Source of the DNA: Amphiura filiformis
Taxonomy: Eukaryota; Echinodermata; Ophiuroidea; Amphilepidida; Amphiuridae
Assembly (NCBI RefSeq): GCF_039555335.1
Contig: NC_092628.1
Span: 34,680,965-34,744,964 of the forward strand
Direction: 5' to 3'
DNA length: 64,000 bases
Positions 48,518 through 60,783 of the stretch are shown piece after piece (position 1 is the first letter of the stretch; each line of letters starts with the position of its first letter). A program made the position numbers and the translations under genes. Under the pieces are notes generated by a model. The model was given only the letters and a program-made list of their open reading frames with translations. It was not told the DNA's origin and did no database searches.

Positions 48518-48556
48518 TTCAATCTAGAATACTATTTAATAGTATTCTAGATTGAA
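48518..48556. repeat. Perfect 17-bp inverted repeat with 5-base loop
   Basis: ttcaatctagaatacta and tagtattctagattgaa are exact complements around tttaa. A hairpin-forming site of unknown role. Confidence 0.85.
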
Positions 48557-48958
48557 GTACTTCATGAACATTGAATTAATTTCATTTACAAAATGATTAA
48601 TTTTGTGGATTATCTAAACCGGCAAAATATATCCATCAGCAGTAAAGTTGTCAGCAAGCGACTATATCGTATAGTGCATCTGACAGATTAAAACATTGAA
48701 ACAGATAGAGAATTGAAACAATCAAAGCCGTGCGTCAGCGTCACGTTTTTACCTTTCACTTTGCAATTACACAACCTTATTGTAGGTTAATACTTTCAGA
48801 TATTGCGTCACATTCTTGCATTTTATTCAGTTTGTATTTGGCGTTCTACAACCAAGATGGTATCTACCAGTACCTTATAATCATCTCTGTCCAGTTTTGC
48901 ACTGTGCACAGACAGAAAACCTCAAAATATTGATATTAACTTGGTGCATCACCCAACC

Positions 48959-50030
48959 ATGTCTCGATGTTACAGTAACTTGACTTCTGATCAGTACCAA
49001 TATTCAACAATCTCCTGGTCTGTGGCACTAATCTTCGTTCCTTTGGTATCAGCATTTGGAATCTTCTGCAATCTGACCATCATCTTCGTCGTATACAAGG
49101 TTTCGCATATTCTTGGTGAACCTGGCCGTAGCCGACTCTGCGTTACTGGCTGTTGCTGTCATTCAGTACATCGGTGACTATATAGTGTCTTCGAAGTATG
49201 ACCTGCACTTCTCGTTGTATTCCAACTTCGGATGTATTATGACATATTTTCCAATATATCTATTTTACTATTCTTCACTCTGGATTATCACTGCAGTCAG
49301 CATTGAGAGGCATCTTGCCATCTGTCGACTTCTATGGCATAAAGGTATCAACGTGGGGAGTGTCTGCCATTTTTGCCATTTTCTCAGCACCACACAGTGT
49401 CATCGTCCCGATATCTTCATGGCAGAAAATCGCCATGGTAGGTTGAATCCACAGCCATGCATGGTCATTTTGATCCGACCTGTTTAATAGTTTGAGACGC
49501 ATAATGGGCCGAGGGACATCCGACTAAGGCTATTGACAATAGCCTGGTCACTGACCTCTGTAGATGTTAGTGAGCATGGTATACGCCATGAGGTCATCTG
49601 CTTTTAGACTGCCTCCACGTATGGCCTACGCTATAGTTCGGCGCATATAAAATCAGCATTTTTGTCAGTTTTTGAGCTCAATACGCACGGTTCTTTCTCA
49701 ATACGCAAGCTAACGACTATCATATCCTTTCAACACATATATTCAAGTGCAAGCATCAAAATATGGCTTCTTTAGAATAACAAAATTACGGGAGATATTC
49801 ATCACGTATATCGATCCCGGGTGCTGATTTTAGTGTATCTGCTGTACAATGTTATTATTAACCAGGCGATGTCGATGTGCACCAGTAACAGTGAAATGGT
49901 TTTGTGTGATATCGCGAGATGGAGTATTTGAAGATTATATTCCTTCTTGCAGAGGATACTGCAACACGTGTGACAAACTCCTTGTCATTACTAACTACAT
50001 GGTACACAACTATGCGGCCTTTGTGTTGGC
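48959..50030 (+). pseudogene. Class A GPCR, third copy, heavily damaged
   Basis: Closest to the 44990 copy. From ATG 48959 it encodes the N terminus (NLTSD) and TM1 (GIFCN). A 20-bp deletion near 49105 then shifts frame: catgcgaaatataaccaaca, present in the second copy, is missing, with repeated ca at the junction. TM2-TM3 continue in another frame (NLAVAD; ERH instead of ERY). About 35 bp encoding the start of TM4 are missing near 49356, and about 486 bp of unrelated DNA (49393-49878) split the loop after TM4. The receptor resumes with VKWFCVIS and CRGYCNTC, then fades after about 50030, so TM6 and TM7 are absent. It cannot encode a seven-pass receptor. It still retains about 150 bp of clean similarity around TM2-TM3. 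Confidence 0.85.
49393..49878. mobile_element. Insertion of about 486 bp inside the third GPCR copy
   Basis: The receptor sequence is interrupted between gcacca at 49387-49392 and gcacca at 49879-49884, a 6-bp direct repeat that may be the target duplication. The inserted DNA matches no other part of the window that I can see, has no clear inverted repeats or A-tail, and no long frame. It is probably a mobile element of unrecognised type. Confidence 0.5.
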
Positions 50031-50927
50031 GGGAACATTGAACTACATGAGCGCGTCTTGTATTTGCTTGCGGTTAAATTGGATTGATAAACAAGTATGA
50101 TTGACAGTGCATGTGTTAGGGACTTTGTCCGTTCAAAGTCCCGTTTTAAAATGCAATGTCCATAGTCGATTTTTAACTCGATGATTCTAAAATCAGAATT
50201 GTTCAGTATTGAAGTGCCAATATAATTATGACATTATGATATGTTGCATTCAATAATATAAGCCTACAATAATATAAGCCTACGTACACTTTACTTTTAC
50301 TGTCACTAATATAATTATATAAACTTTTTCTTCACAATGTTATACTAGTATTTTGATGTAATAAATATCAGTATAATTTCGAGTTGCTTTCATCATGATT
50401 AATAACATGCTTTTATTTATCAAAAATCGACTATGGCAAAGTCTATGGTCTCGTCTCAGGGACAAAGAGATCACGTTATTTCGTTGCATATTAGATAAAT
50501 TGATTTCATTCCTATAATGTACATGTTGTGCTATGATGTATGATTCTTTTGATGTGATTATATTCTCAAACCCTGTAATATATGATACCAGTAATATATA
50601 CCATTAGTTTTGCTTTTGGAACAAAACATTTGTAAGACTTGAAGAGTTGAATATATGTGTTGAAAGAAGTTACCTTGCGTATTGAAGTTTTACTCTGCGT
50701 CTTGAAAACAAAAACTGAAGAAAAATCTAATTTTCTTGGGTTAGAAACGTCGAAGACGATAATGATCATGGGCAGATCGTAAAAACGTGTCATTTGATGA
50801 TGAATGGAAACGCTGTGGTATCTTATATCGTCCAGGTGAGAAGTACAGCCGAACGCACTTTTCAATCGAAACAATCCACTTTTTGGAAGTCCCGCTAACC
50901 AGCCCACCCACATAAATCCTGCGTACG
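50031..50927. other. No gene recognised
   Basis: AT-rich DNA. Minus-strand open frames at 50566-50953 have no recognisable domain. Confidence 0.4.
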
Positions 50928-51341
50928 GCCTGCCCGGGGGAGGCACTTAACACAAATGCTCATACAGGTATGTTCCCCCGGAAACCCCCCCCCCCGTTTT
51001 GGATTTCGCAGCTCCAAAAGACCCCCTACATTTGACCAAAATAGAGCTCCGAAAGACCCTTGATTTTGATAATTTCAGCTCTAAAAGGCCCCAAAATTGC
51101 TCATTCCTCATATTTCTGTTTTTTTCAGGCGATTTTCATTCAAAAAGCCAAGAAAGAACCTTAGTTGATTTTGACTGTTCGCAGCTCCAAAAGCCCCCAT
51201 TTTACTTGTTCACAGCCCGGTTGGCAGCTCCAAAAGACCCCCTTTACCGGTACGCCGTCAGCTCCCAGAGACCCACCACCTCAAAATTCCGGGGGAACAT
51301 ACCCACCAAATTTTTTTTGATGTGCCCCCAGGACGGCCTGC
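50928..51341. mobile_element. Repeat element with internal agctccaaaagaccccc repeats
   Basis: The left part ggcctgcccgggggaggcac...ggtatgttcccccgga faces a right part that is its imperfect complement (tccgggggaacatacc ... cccccaggacggcctg). Inside, variants of gcagctccaaaagaccccct recur at about 51009, 51043, 51077, 51182, 51221 and 51262. A long open frame over this region (50999-51379) reflects the repeat and is not called as a gene. A truncated copy lies at 1303-1376. Confidence 0.65.
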
Positions 51342-51469
51342 TTTTGAGTACTTCATTTAGTATTAACATAATAATTTAGTATTCATTTAACTGAAATCGT
51401 TTATGTAAATTAGTTGTTTTTTTCTGGCTTACATAGACTGCACCAGAAGTACAAATCACAAATTCTCAG

Positions 51470-51770
51470 TTTAGCGATTATATCATATAGTGACCCAGAT
51501 ATATCTAAACATTGAAATAGAAAGAGTAAAATTATACAGTATGCATTAGAATTATTGCAAATCCTTTCTTAGTAACAAATCGTATTCCAGTTTTGACAAT
51601 ATACTCGTATATACATTGTTCCTAATCAATCAAAACCACGAGCCCCGATTTTGCCTTCTGTAGCTTTTTGTTCAGTTTGTAAACTAAAATTGTAGGTTAC
51701 TTAATATATATTCTGTTATACTTTTGCCTTTTTGTACTTGGCTGTCTACAATTACATATCAATTTGCAAG
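51470..51770 (+). repeat. Remnant of duplicated GPCR 5' flank
   Basis: gcgattatatcatatagtg, taaacattgaaatagaaagag and, further on, attgtaggtta...cttgg.tgtctacaa match in order the sequence just upstream of the third receptor copy (about 48658-48860). No receptor coding sequence follows. The simplest reading is a fourth duplicate of which only the upstream part survives. Confidence 0.45.
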
Positions 51771-51894
51771 CGCTCTTTAGCAAAGTCATAGTTCATTGAA
51801 TTTACAACCGTATGACAAAACAGGCGAAAAAATAGTAACTTTTTTGCTCAAGATTTGCTATTTAAAGAGAATATTATTGGCCATTGCTCATTTA

Positions 51895-52665
51895 TATTGA
51901 CTTTGATTTTGCCGATGATATAGCATTACTGTCAGAGAATATAGATCAAGCTAACAAGCTACTCAGCCAGGTGGATACATCAGTTGGAAAGGAAAAGTTG
52001 GACTGAGAATGAATGCGGGCAAAACCAAGTTCATGGCATTTAATCATAACAAAGGTATCACAATTAAGACAAACAGTGGAACACAGATTGAGGAGGTCCC
52101 AGATTTCAAGTACCTAGGAGCGTGGATGAAGAGCTCAGAAAAGGATGTAAAAATACGAAAAGCAGCAACCTGGAGAGCTTGTAATGGGATGGCCAATGTC
52201 TGGAATTCGTCACTCTCAGTAAAATTCAAACAGCGTCTATTTACAGCAACAGTGGAATCGGTACTGCTCTATGGGTGTGAGGCATGGACAGTCACTTCCA
52301 AACTGGCAAAGGAGCTGGATGGCTGCTATACCAGATTGTTGAGGTGAATGCGCAATGTCTACTGGAAACAACACATGACAAACAAAGAGCTGTATGGTGT
52401 CCTTCCAAAGTTATCGGATAAGATCAGAGAGAGAGAAGGACTCGGTTTGCTGGTCACTGCTATAGAAGCAAGACAGAACCTGTATCTCAACTGGTGCACT
52501 GGATTCTAAAGCATGGGAAAAGGAAACAAGGAAGGCCTGCCCTAACATATGGTCGACATTCTGAAACAAGACGCCGGACTTGAAACAACTGACATGGCAA
52601 CAGCAATGCAAGACAGGAAGATATGGAAGGCCATCACAGTTCGAGGACACCACTCGACATAGGCA
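51895..52665 (+). mobile_element. Non-LTR retrotransposon (LINE) fragment, reverse transcriptase end
   Basis: The sequence encodes the FADD box (catalytic D-D at 51914-51919) followed by a frameshift, then GLRMNAGKTKFMAFN, FKYLGAWM and LLYGCEAWTV from 52000 to 52344, an in-frame TGA at 52345-52347, and a C-terminal region with RFAGHCYRSKTEPV and GKRKQGRPALTY in a further frame. These are the late reverse transcriptase and tail motifs of metazoan LINEs. It is truncated at the 5' side and has at least three frame breaks, so it is dead. The exact clade is not assigned. Confidence 0.8.
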
Positions 52666-53029
52666 GGCAGGCAGGCAAATGAGGCTAGTATATGGACAAT
52701 ACAAATGTGCTCTTTCATTTAATGACATAAAATTTGAACAGTTGAGGTTTTGACTTTTAAACCCTACATTTTGGTCAAAATTGTGCTGGGATATGTCGTT
52801 TTCAACAGATTTACCACATTCGCCTTGCTATAAACATTGAATTGCGTTATCTGTTGACCTAATGAAAAAAGTGTTTTTAGCATGTTTATGGGGAAATGTT
52901 GGCTTTTGTTCGATATAAAAAATTCTGATTGGATGAAGGGAACACTTGAGGTCACATATTTCTATCAGTCAGTCTTTCAATGTCTGGAGCCAAATCGATA
53001 CCAGAATAACTTAATCAACTGGGTATGCG

Positions 53030-54690
53030 CCATCATCATCCTTCGGCTGCGGAGCAGGCGACTACAAGTTGCCTCCAGCTACATCGGTCTTGAGCCATTG
53101 CTGATAGTTGACCTTGACTCAGCAGGCTGTCCATATCCCCCAAAAGACACTGGATGTATTTCCAGAACAAGGTTCGTTGCCGTCCGGGTTTCCTCTTGAC
53201 ATGAGTTGGGACATACAATGCATACTCTTTTACTGGCTCATCATCAGGCAAGCGGAGTATATGCCCTACAAATTTCAGTTCACGAGTCCTGGCTTTCTTA
53301 ACAAATGGCGCTGTCTCTGTCATATTGTAGATGGTAGAATTTGGTACTCTGTCTACTCTCTTGATGTTCAGCATAATACGGTAGCAGGATGTGCCAAATG
53401 AGTTTATTTTATTTTCCATATTCTTAGAGATAACCCACGACTCACAGCCGTATAATAAAACTGTGACGCAGGTTGTGTGAAACAGTTTAACCTTGGTGGA
53501 AATTGGGATGGTAGGACTTTTTCACAGTTGTTCTAATTTCCAGAAGGCTGTCCAAGCAAGAGCTTTCCGTGTCTTCAGTCCAAGGTCTGCTGCCGCATTG
53601 GCGGTCATGGAGAGCTGAGACTGGGCCGTGGGGTGGAAGTCCCAAGAAGAGCAATATCATCAGTGTCATTATCATTATCAAGGTCATTTATCAATATGGC
53701 CGGATATCTTCTTGATCGACGGGGACAGGTAACAATTCCGGAATCTGGTCCAGACGACTTTCCCAAAAGGTAGTCAACAAGGATACGGTAATAAAGAGAA
53801 AGGGAGCCAATACATCGCCTTGCAGGACTCCTGTTGTTACATCGAAGGGTTCAGAGATGCCTCCGTCAACCATAACTGCACTGCTTGAATTACCTTTATG
53901 GCACTGACCAAAGTGCTTGGAATGCCGTAGTGACGTAATATTGAGAACATTACTGTTCTGTTGATGGAATTGAAGTCAACGAAGGTAACTGTCAAAGGGA
54001 GCTGGTATTCCTTAAAGCCTTCCATAATTCTTCTCAGAATATAGATCTGCTGTGCCAGCCACAGGGCTCTTTCTTACCAACCACTTTCTCTGCAATTTTT
54101 CTTACCGTTGTTTCAAAGGACTCATATCTTTCTTCCATCATGCTCAGTGCTTGGAATCGATTTGATAGCTCTAGTTGAAACTCTTCTCTTGTGCCTAGAT
54201 CCTGCAACTTCCACCAATTGAACTTCGGTCGCTTGCATGGCTTTCCCTTGCTTATTCTCAAGTTACATGTAGTCACTAAGAGAATGCTGACAATGCGATG
54301 GTCAGAGTCAAGTTCTACTGAATTATAGGCACAGCAGTTCCGAAGAGAATTGACCCATGCACTTGCAGTTGATCAATATATGGTCCAGTTGATGTTTTGT
54401 TCCACTTGGGTGCATCCAAGTCCATTGGCGGCAACGTGGATGAGGGAATCTTGATTGTGCACGTCGAAGGTTGTATTCCTGGCCATTCACCATTGTCATT
54501 TGTGGAATCATGGAAACAGTACCTACCAACAATCAGGGGGTGAGTAGCATGGCTATCAATTCCAACTCCAAGAACTATATGGATGTTGTGTTTCTTTACT
54601 TGGTCCAGATGGTCTAGGAGAGAGGTATAGAAGTCTTCCTTTGCTGCAGATGTACCCCAGAATGATATTACGGTAGGTAATCACCCCTGG
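53030..54690 (-). mobile_element. Non-LTR retrotransposon (LINE) fragment, endonuclease to C terminus
   Basis: On the minus strand, reading from 54690 down, it has endonuclease motifs (IVLGVGIDSHAT, NDNGEW, TWMHPSGTKHQLDHILI, VELDSDHRIVS), then a linker (GKPCKRPKFNWWKLQD), reverse transcriptase pieces (TFVDFNSINRTV near 53980 and VTTGVLQGDVLAPFLF near 53840-53800), and a tail (LKFVGHILRLPDDEPV near 53285). Frames shift several times and the catalytic palm box is not found, so the element is inactive. It lies tail to tail with the plus-strand LINE at 51895-52665. Confidence 0.8.
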
Positions 54691-56330
54691 GATCAGGCGC
54701 TATACCCTATACTAACATGACTAAGGACAAAACCCATTGTCCTAGACAAAACCTGATGTTAACCATCCTACCAAGCCAACTAGTTTGACTCACCTATCCT
54801 TGCTAACTGGATTGTGAAATGAAAAACAAAAAATTATAGCAAGAAAAGATTATAGAAAGAGTGAGAGGTGAAAGATAGAGATGTGTACGTTGGGGAGCAC
54901 CCCCACAAAGATAAAAGATAAATCCACGAGGGAAAAATCCAGCTTCTGCACCTTTGGTGCAGGTGCTGGCAAAGGGTTATTTTCAGCTCCTCGACACTGT
55001 GTCCCAGTGACTCTCCATTGCGCTACCAGGTATGTGTTGGATGGAATATTGTCCAGGTGCAACAATGCATTTATCTTATCGTTATCAATGAGTGAGTTTA
55101 TACTGGCTGTATCTGGAAAGATGATACTGCCTGTGTGGCGTACCGTGGCCGCTCATACCAAGGGGGCCGCAAAAAGGTAAATTTTGCAGCCTCCTTCATT
55201 TTTTTCATCAACAGCCCAAAAAGGTTGACCCAATTTTTTTTAGCCAGGACGCTTCTCAAGAATAATAATAATAATAAAATAATAAGGGGGGGGGGGGCCA
55301 ATCATTTTTTTTTTCATTAGTAACTACATTCGCAGTATTATACAACACCACCTCTATCTCTATTTAGCGACGACCAAAAGCAAAATTTTTAGGCTTATAG
55401 TTTCAGCCCGGAGTTTCAATCGTTTCACAATTTTTAAAACCTTTTCAATAACTTGGAAAAAGCCCTAAATCTTCTTACCGCCCATTTAATAATAATAACG
55501 TCCACATGCAAGACATCGAAATATCGAGGGTTGAGAACCAGAAAGCCTCAACTCACGTTTTATACCGGTAATCATTTTCAGATTTTGATAAACACCAACA
55601 CCCACAGTTTCTTAAAACCAGAAAGCTTTAGCCCAATCGAAGTTCACATTGCAGATAGAGCATAATTCTACTTTGCCATATCTCAAAATAGCAAATTGCA
55701 GTTAACCAGAAACCCTCAACTCTTAGTTTTACCTCAAATCCTTAAAAGGCTTTCTGTCCGTAACTGAATTTGGTCAAACACTAAGGCTTCCTGGTTATAT
55801 TACAGAACTGTATATACAATATAATTTAATGGGCATTGGCTTAAAGAGATTATAATAACACATTCCACCCATTCTTAACAACATTGGAAATTAGAAGCCG
55901 TAACTCAAATATTGTATTATCTTATATTACCATAGCGATAGGTGAAAACAATTTCTGAATGTATTGTCCTGCACTATAAAAGTAGGCTTCACTCATCACC
56001 TGTCATGTGCATGCGAGCACAGATATCTGTGATGCGAGTGACACGCATGGAATCTGCATAATGTGAAAATGAAACTTGTAATTAATGTTTGTCCTCCGTT
56101 TGTTTGTGTTTTACAACTTGCCTGTCAGCATATCAACTTGCCATTACATTTTTGATCGGAAACCAATCAGTCAAGTTTTTCATAAAATACCTCTAATGGT
56201 AATGGTCAAAAATCATAGCTTAAAGGGTCACAGATTTCACTCACTTTTTTCTCAAGAGTATTCGACTCCCAATTTTCCAGGAGTCTAAAAACAATGACAA
56301 GATAAAAAAACCAAAACAATTACATGTATA
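54691..56330. other. No gene; (AAT)n and G-run near 55258-55310
   Basis: Includes a short (aat)n, an 11-base G run and T-rich sequence. No supported exon or element otherwise. Confidence 0.45.
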
Positions 56331-56973
56331 CTGCGCCAATAAAGTATCCTTACACTTGGAAAAATAATCACAATTTCAAAACTGCACAATATTGGGTTAA
56401 ATTTGTTTTTTTCATAGATGCACTATCTAATCCTGCACATTATGACACCACATTCAATCCAATGTGACTTCAAGAAGTAAAGTTACAAGCAATTGAATAG
56501 ACGCTGGTCCAGTTTTAAAAGTGACAAACTCGCCTATACAAGGCGCAAAAAGATTCCAGCAAGCAAAACAAAGAGACAACACAAGTTTCTTCAATGAAGC
56601 GTTATTTATTTCAGTTTTACTTCTCTGTACTTTTCATAACTTTCATTTTATTTGTCAGTTCTTTTGTTTCAGTTTTCTTTTGTTCCTTTTGTTTTAAATT
56701 ACAGCCAAACGCATAAATTAGCCATTCACCCCTCTCAAACCAGATGTCTAGTCTGTGGAGTTTTGAATAGGCCAGTTTGGCACTTTCGAAACTGGACCTT
56801 CGTCTAATCAAATGCTTGTAACTTTGCTACTTGAAGTCACATTGGATTCAATGTGGTGTCATAATGTGCATGATTAGCTAATGCATCTATTAAAATAACA
56901 AATTTACCCCAATATTGTTCAGTTTGGGAATTGTGATTATTTTTCCAAGTGTAAGGATATTTTATTGGTGCAG
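56331..56973. mobile_element. Long-terminal-inverted-repeat element, 643 bp
   Basis: Ends ctgcgccaataaagtatcct and the near complement aggatattttattggtgcag face each other, flanked by tata on both sides. The arms pair over about 220-240 bp (cacttggaaaaataatcaca, cacattatgacaccacattc, gtaaagttacaagca and their near complements). The middle (about 56570-56740) has no recognisable frame. Most of the element would fold as one hairpin. Confidence 0.8.
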
Positions 56974-57114
56974 TATACTTGTACTGCATGACTATTAGTT
57001 TATCACTTACCTGATTTTGTGGGGTAAATGGTCCAAATGTATTTAGTAATGAACTTTTTAATTTCTATTTTTTTAATACTTTTTGCACTCCAAAAATTGC
57101 GTTATATCACATCA

Positions 57115-57658
57115 TTAGGGAACAACACAAAGTTCGATGAAGCCCTATAGGGAGGGAGGGGTCAAAAAGTCTGATTACGTTTGTAAAGAAGTAGTTAAAA
57201 CATCGGTCAAAGTTGATCTTTTTTTAAGGATTTAAAATATAATTGTAAAATTTTAGTATTTTCTGAAGTACGATATTGACATTTTACAGTGGTTGCTGCA
57301 AAATGATTTCCAATAAATATAGAGTGCAGTACTCGCAACCTGCAACTTCATTTTTTTAAGCAGATGTACCGCACTTTGATTCTTTTTTTTTGTTGAAAAT
57401 CCATTAAGTCCTAATTTTTAATGAAGAAAAATATTTCAAAATAAAAATAGAATTATTGTTTCTTAAACGTGATCAATATCCTAGCAATGTCGCACCCCTC
57501 CACATCCCCATCGACCGTAGCGAGGTCCCTGTGCCCAATGAATACGGTTGGAATTTTCGATATTTGACACTTACGTTAGAGGGATGGTGGGAGGGGGTTA
57601 GCCTTCTAACGAAAGGACGTTCGTTAGGGCTTCATCGAACTTTTGGGTTGTTCTCTTA
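57115..57658. mobile_element. PIF/Harbinger-like non-autonomous element with TTA duplication
   Basis: The element 57118-57655 lies between TTA at 57115-57117 and 57656-57658. Ends gggaacaacacaaagttcga and the imperfect complement tcgaacttttgggttgttct face each other and extend to gatgaagccct / agggcttcatc. A 3-bp TTA/TAA duplication is typical of PIF/Harbinger. No transposase. Confidence 0.65.
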
Positions 57659-60600
57659 GTTATTTATCTCCATCAATATTTGATGTGGTGGTTAAGTGAA
57701 CAAAACAAAACAACCCAAATAGACAAATTTACATTGGATTCCTATGCACGGACCACTTAACCCCAGGCATGGGGTACATGATCCATTTGGAATTCAATAA
57801 TTGAATTGCAAATGGACCACCATTTGTAATTGATTAATTTCTAATTAAAACAATTCGTTTAATGGGTGAAATTTTGCTAAAAAATGTTCTTTACAATCAA
57901 CGGCAAAGACCTTCCAGGTTTATTCTGTGATCCAATGGACAACTTGCCTCACTCTTCCCTGAACTACTTCCACAAAGTGCACATCGAACCAAATGCATGT
58001 TTAATTACAAAATAACAGAGATCCTGTTACCATGGTTACATGGTAAGAAAATCTATCAATGATACTTGGTAATCATCTCAAATTTCATTAAATAACATAA
58101 AATTGTTATTTGAAACAGACAGTAACTCTGGCTTATTATTTTGGGGTATGTATTTTGCCATGAATTATGGTACAGAAAATAAATTTGTTCCTAGTATTAA
58201 AATCGGGGAAATTCTGAAAAGTGATCCAACTTGGTCGATTATCTAGTGTTTTTGCCATTCACACTGCAAACACAGATTCTTAAACTGTTTTAAAAAAGAC
58301 ACCACTCCAACCCAATCCCCCCCCCCCCAAGTAATAATCTATAATACAAAGAGAATATCAGTCCTATTTTTAACAACTTTTTATTTCAATAATTTTTTAA
58401 TCAACACCAGTTTATTGTGTATTGTATTAAATTTGGATATTATTGCAAAGTGTTACTGGTACACAACACTATTCCGTCTTGTAAGCTTCTGCTGTCGTTT
58501 TTTTCAATGACGTCTTTCTCTCGAAGTAGAACCATAGGCCTATATAGTATGTTCAGAAAATAATTCAGACCATTATAAATAAACTTGCAATGAATGCCTG
58601 AAGAGAATATTTAGAACCAAACCCTTTGTATGACTGAAACCAATTTCTCTGAGTTGTAATCTCAGGATAAGAGCTGATTAATCTAGTAGAGATCAAAGGA
58701 TGATTTGTAACGGATTATTCCAGATAAATTCAGCACCCCCACTGGTAGAAGACAGCCAGAATTAGAGGTGAAATGGACAGTAAAAACTCCCTATTGAAGA
58801 CACAGCAGACATTTGTATTTCAGTATGTCTAGCAATAATACCTTTTCTTTAAATTAATTTACTGCTTCTTTCCCTGCTTTATCATAACTTTAAGAAAAGT
58901 GAAATTTCACAAAATGCTATATGCTTCAGATGAATATGAGCTGAATTGCTTTCAACTGGAATTGTTCATCTCTGGACATGTCCGGTGAATCATCTGGGAT
59001 ACATGTAGCCAAATATTGATGTTACAACACTCAAATATTGACAAATCTGTGAGTAACATGCATACATCAAAATCATCATATCAGGTAATTTTTTGAGAGT
59101 AAAATGTGTGTGCCTGTTTTTGAAACGATTTGCGCAATTCTTACCAAAAGTTTGAATTATGCAATATAAAATATTTATTTATAAAATACTTTTTTTCTTC
59201 TATATTTTCTTGCAATTTTTTACGACGGCCTATTTTCTATACTTTTTTTTGACATGAATTGTGTTGCAGATCATTATGGATTCTTTGATTCTAGTGAAAA
59301 CTTCAGGTTTTTGGAAAATGAGTACTTGAAAAATGGTTAATTTGGGAAAATCAAAAAATTCGTGGTCGGAACTAAAATGCGCAATTATACCCAAAATGTG
59401 CACATTTCTGTGTTTTTTTGCGCATTGGGCATTTTCCCCGTCCTTAGATAATTGACATAATAATAGGTTTACAACATGTACCTAATCAATAACTGGAAAA
59501 ACCTGTATGCTTATTTATATGATTATTTCTCATGATAAGTAACTAAAAGACCAATTCAAATTCAATTTCTTTTATGAATTTATTTCCTCAATGATTTCAA
59601 TATAAACAAAAGCGGTGAATTTACATTAATGACTCATGCATACTTGATAATTTTGTTTTTAAAGAATTCAAGAAATAAATAAAATACACAACAATTAAAA
59701 ATAAAACTCCAAAAGCAAACAGAACAAAATAAAAATTGAATCATGACATTCCAATGAACCCTGTTTTTGGAAAGAAAGCTAAACTAAAAACATGACTATT
59801 CTATAATATATATATTCATATATCTCATAATGAATGACTTCTTTGTTAATATACAGTATGTACACAAAATATATTTTAAAATACTCCATGACACTCACTT
59901 GCTCAGAACCACAGTATGAACAACAGAGAAAGCAACCTCTTATTGTCAAAGGTTCATTACTCTGTGTCTACCCCTATGTCAAAAATATGGTTCACTATGT
60001 CAAATATGAAATAAGCTTAGCAAAGGTTATGGTCAGGGTAAGGTTTGACATAACGAACCTATTTTATATTTGACATAGCAAACCTTATTTGTCCACAAAA
60101 GTGAACCTTCCTACATAACTGTAAATTACTGAACTAAAAATATGTCTTAAAATGATTCAGTAGCCATTCATGATATTTTGAAGTGTTGATAACAATAATA
60201 TCCCTTTTCCCATACACAAGATTGATGCCATTGTGGTAAATACCGGGTACTAATCAGTTGGAGACAGTCTTTATATTCCAAAGGTTCATCATTCAAAATT
60301 GAAAATTCTCAACCCACATGTATTTCAGAATTATGTATTGAGGTAAATGAAAGAAAGGTTCATAAATTTACAAACCTTTCAGAATTTGATTTCATTTTGA
60401 ATACCAACCCTTTGGGATGATTGGACCACTACAACAGAGGCACTTGCATCAACTCAATGAATCCATTTACATTACTATCCAATCAACAATTTGCAGTGTT
60501 AAGTTTGGAATTGTCACCTGTTTGAAGTACCTCTACTGCACCCCAGTCAAAACACAAAATTACAACAAATTCTTTGTTGATCCAACCATGATTTCCTTTC

Positions 60601-60783
60601 CCCTACACTAATTACTTAAAATACTGTAGTGATATTGGGAACATCATTTATAAGATAACTTAATCCACATGGTCTTATGAAGTACCCTGAAAGTTAATGT
60701 AAAATACCCAGCAAAAACATTTGCTATAAGTTATAATGAATGTCAAAAACATTTGTAAACACCAAGGAGTTTAAAAAGCACCT
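57659..60783. other. No gene recognised; AT-rich DNA
   Basis: Includes a cccccccc run near 58320 and a locally repeated phrase (tatgtcaaa...ggtt) near 59978-60085. A terminal sequence of the cagcaaa family (cccagcaaaaacattt) occurs at about 60709. No convincing exon. Confidence 0.4.

Noticed and set aside
50999-51379. Plus-strand frame of 126 codons
   Set aside because: Explained by the repeated agctccaaaagacccc unit of a dispersed element.
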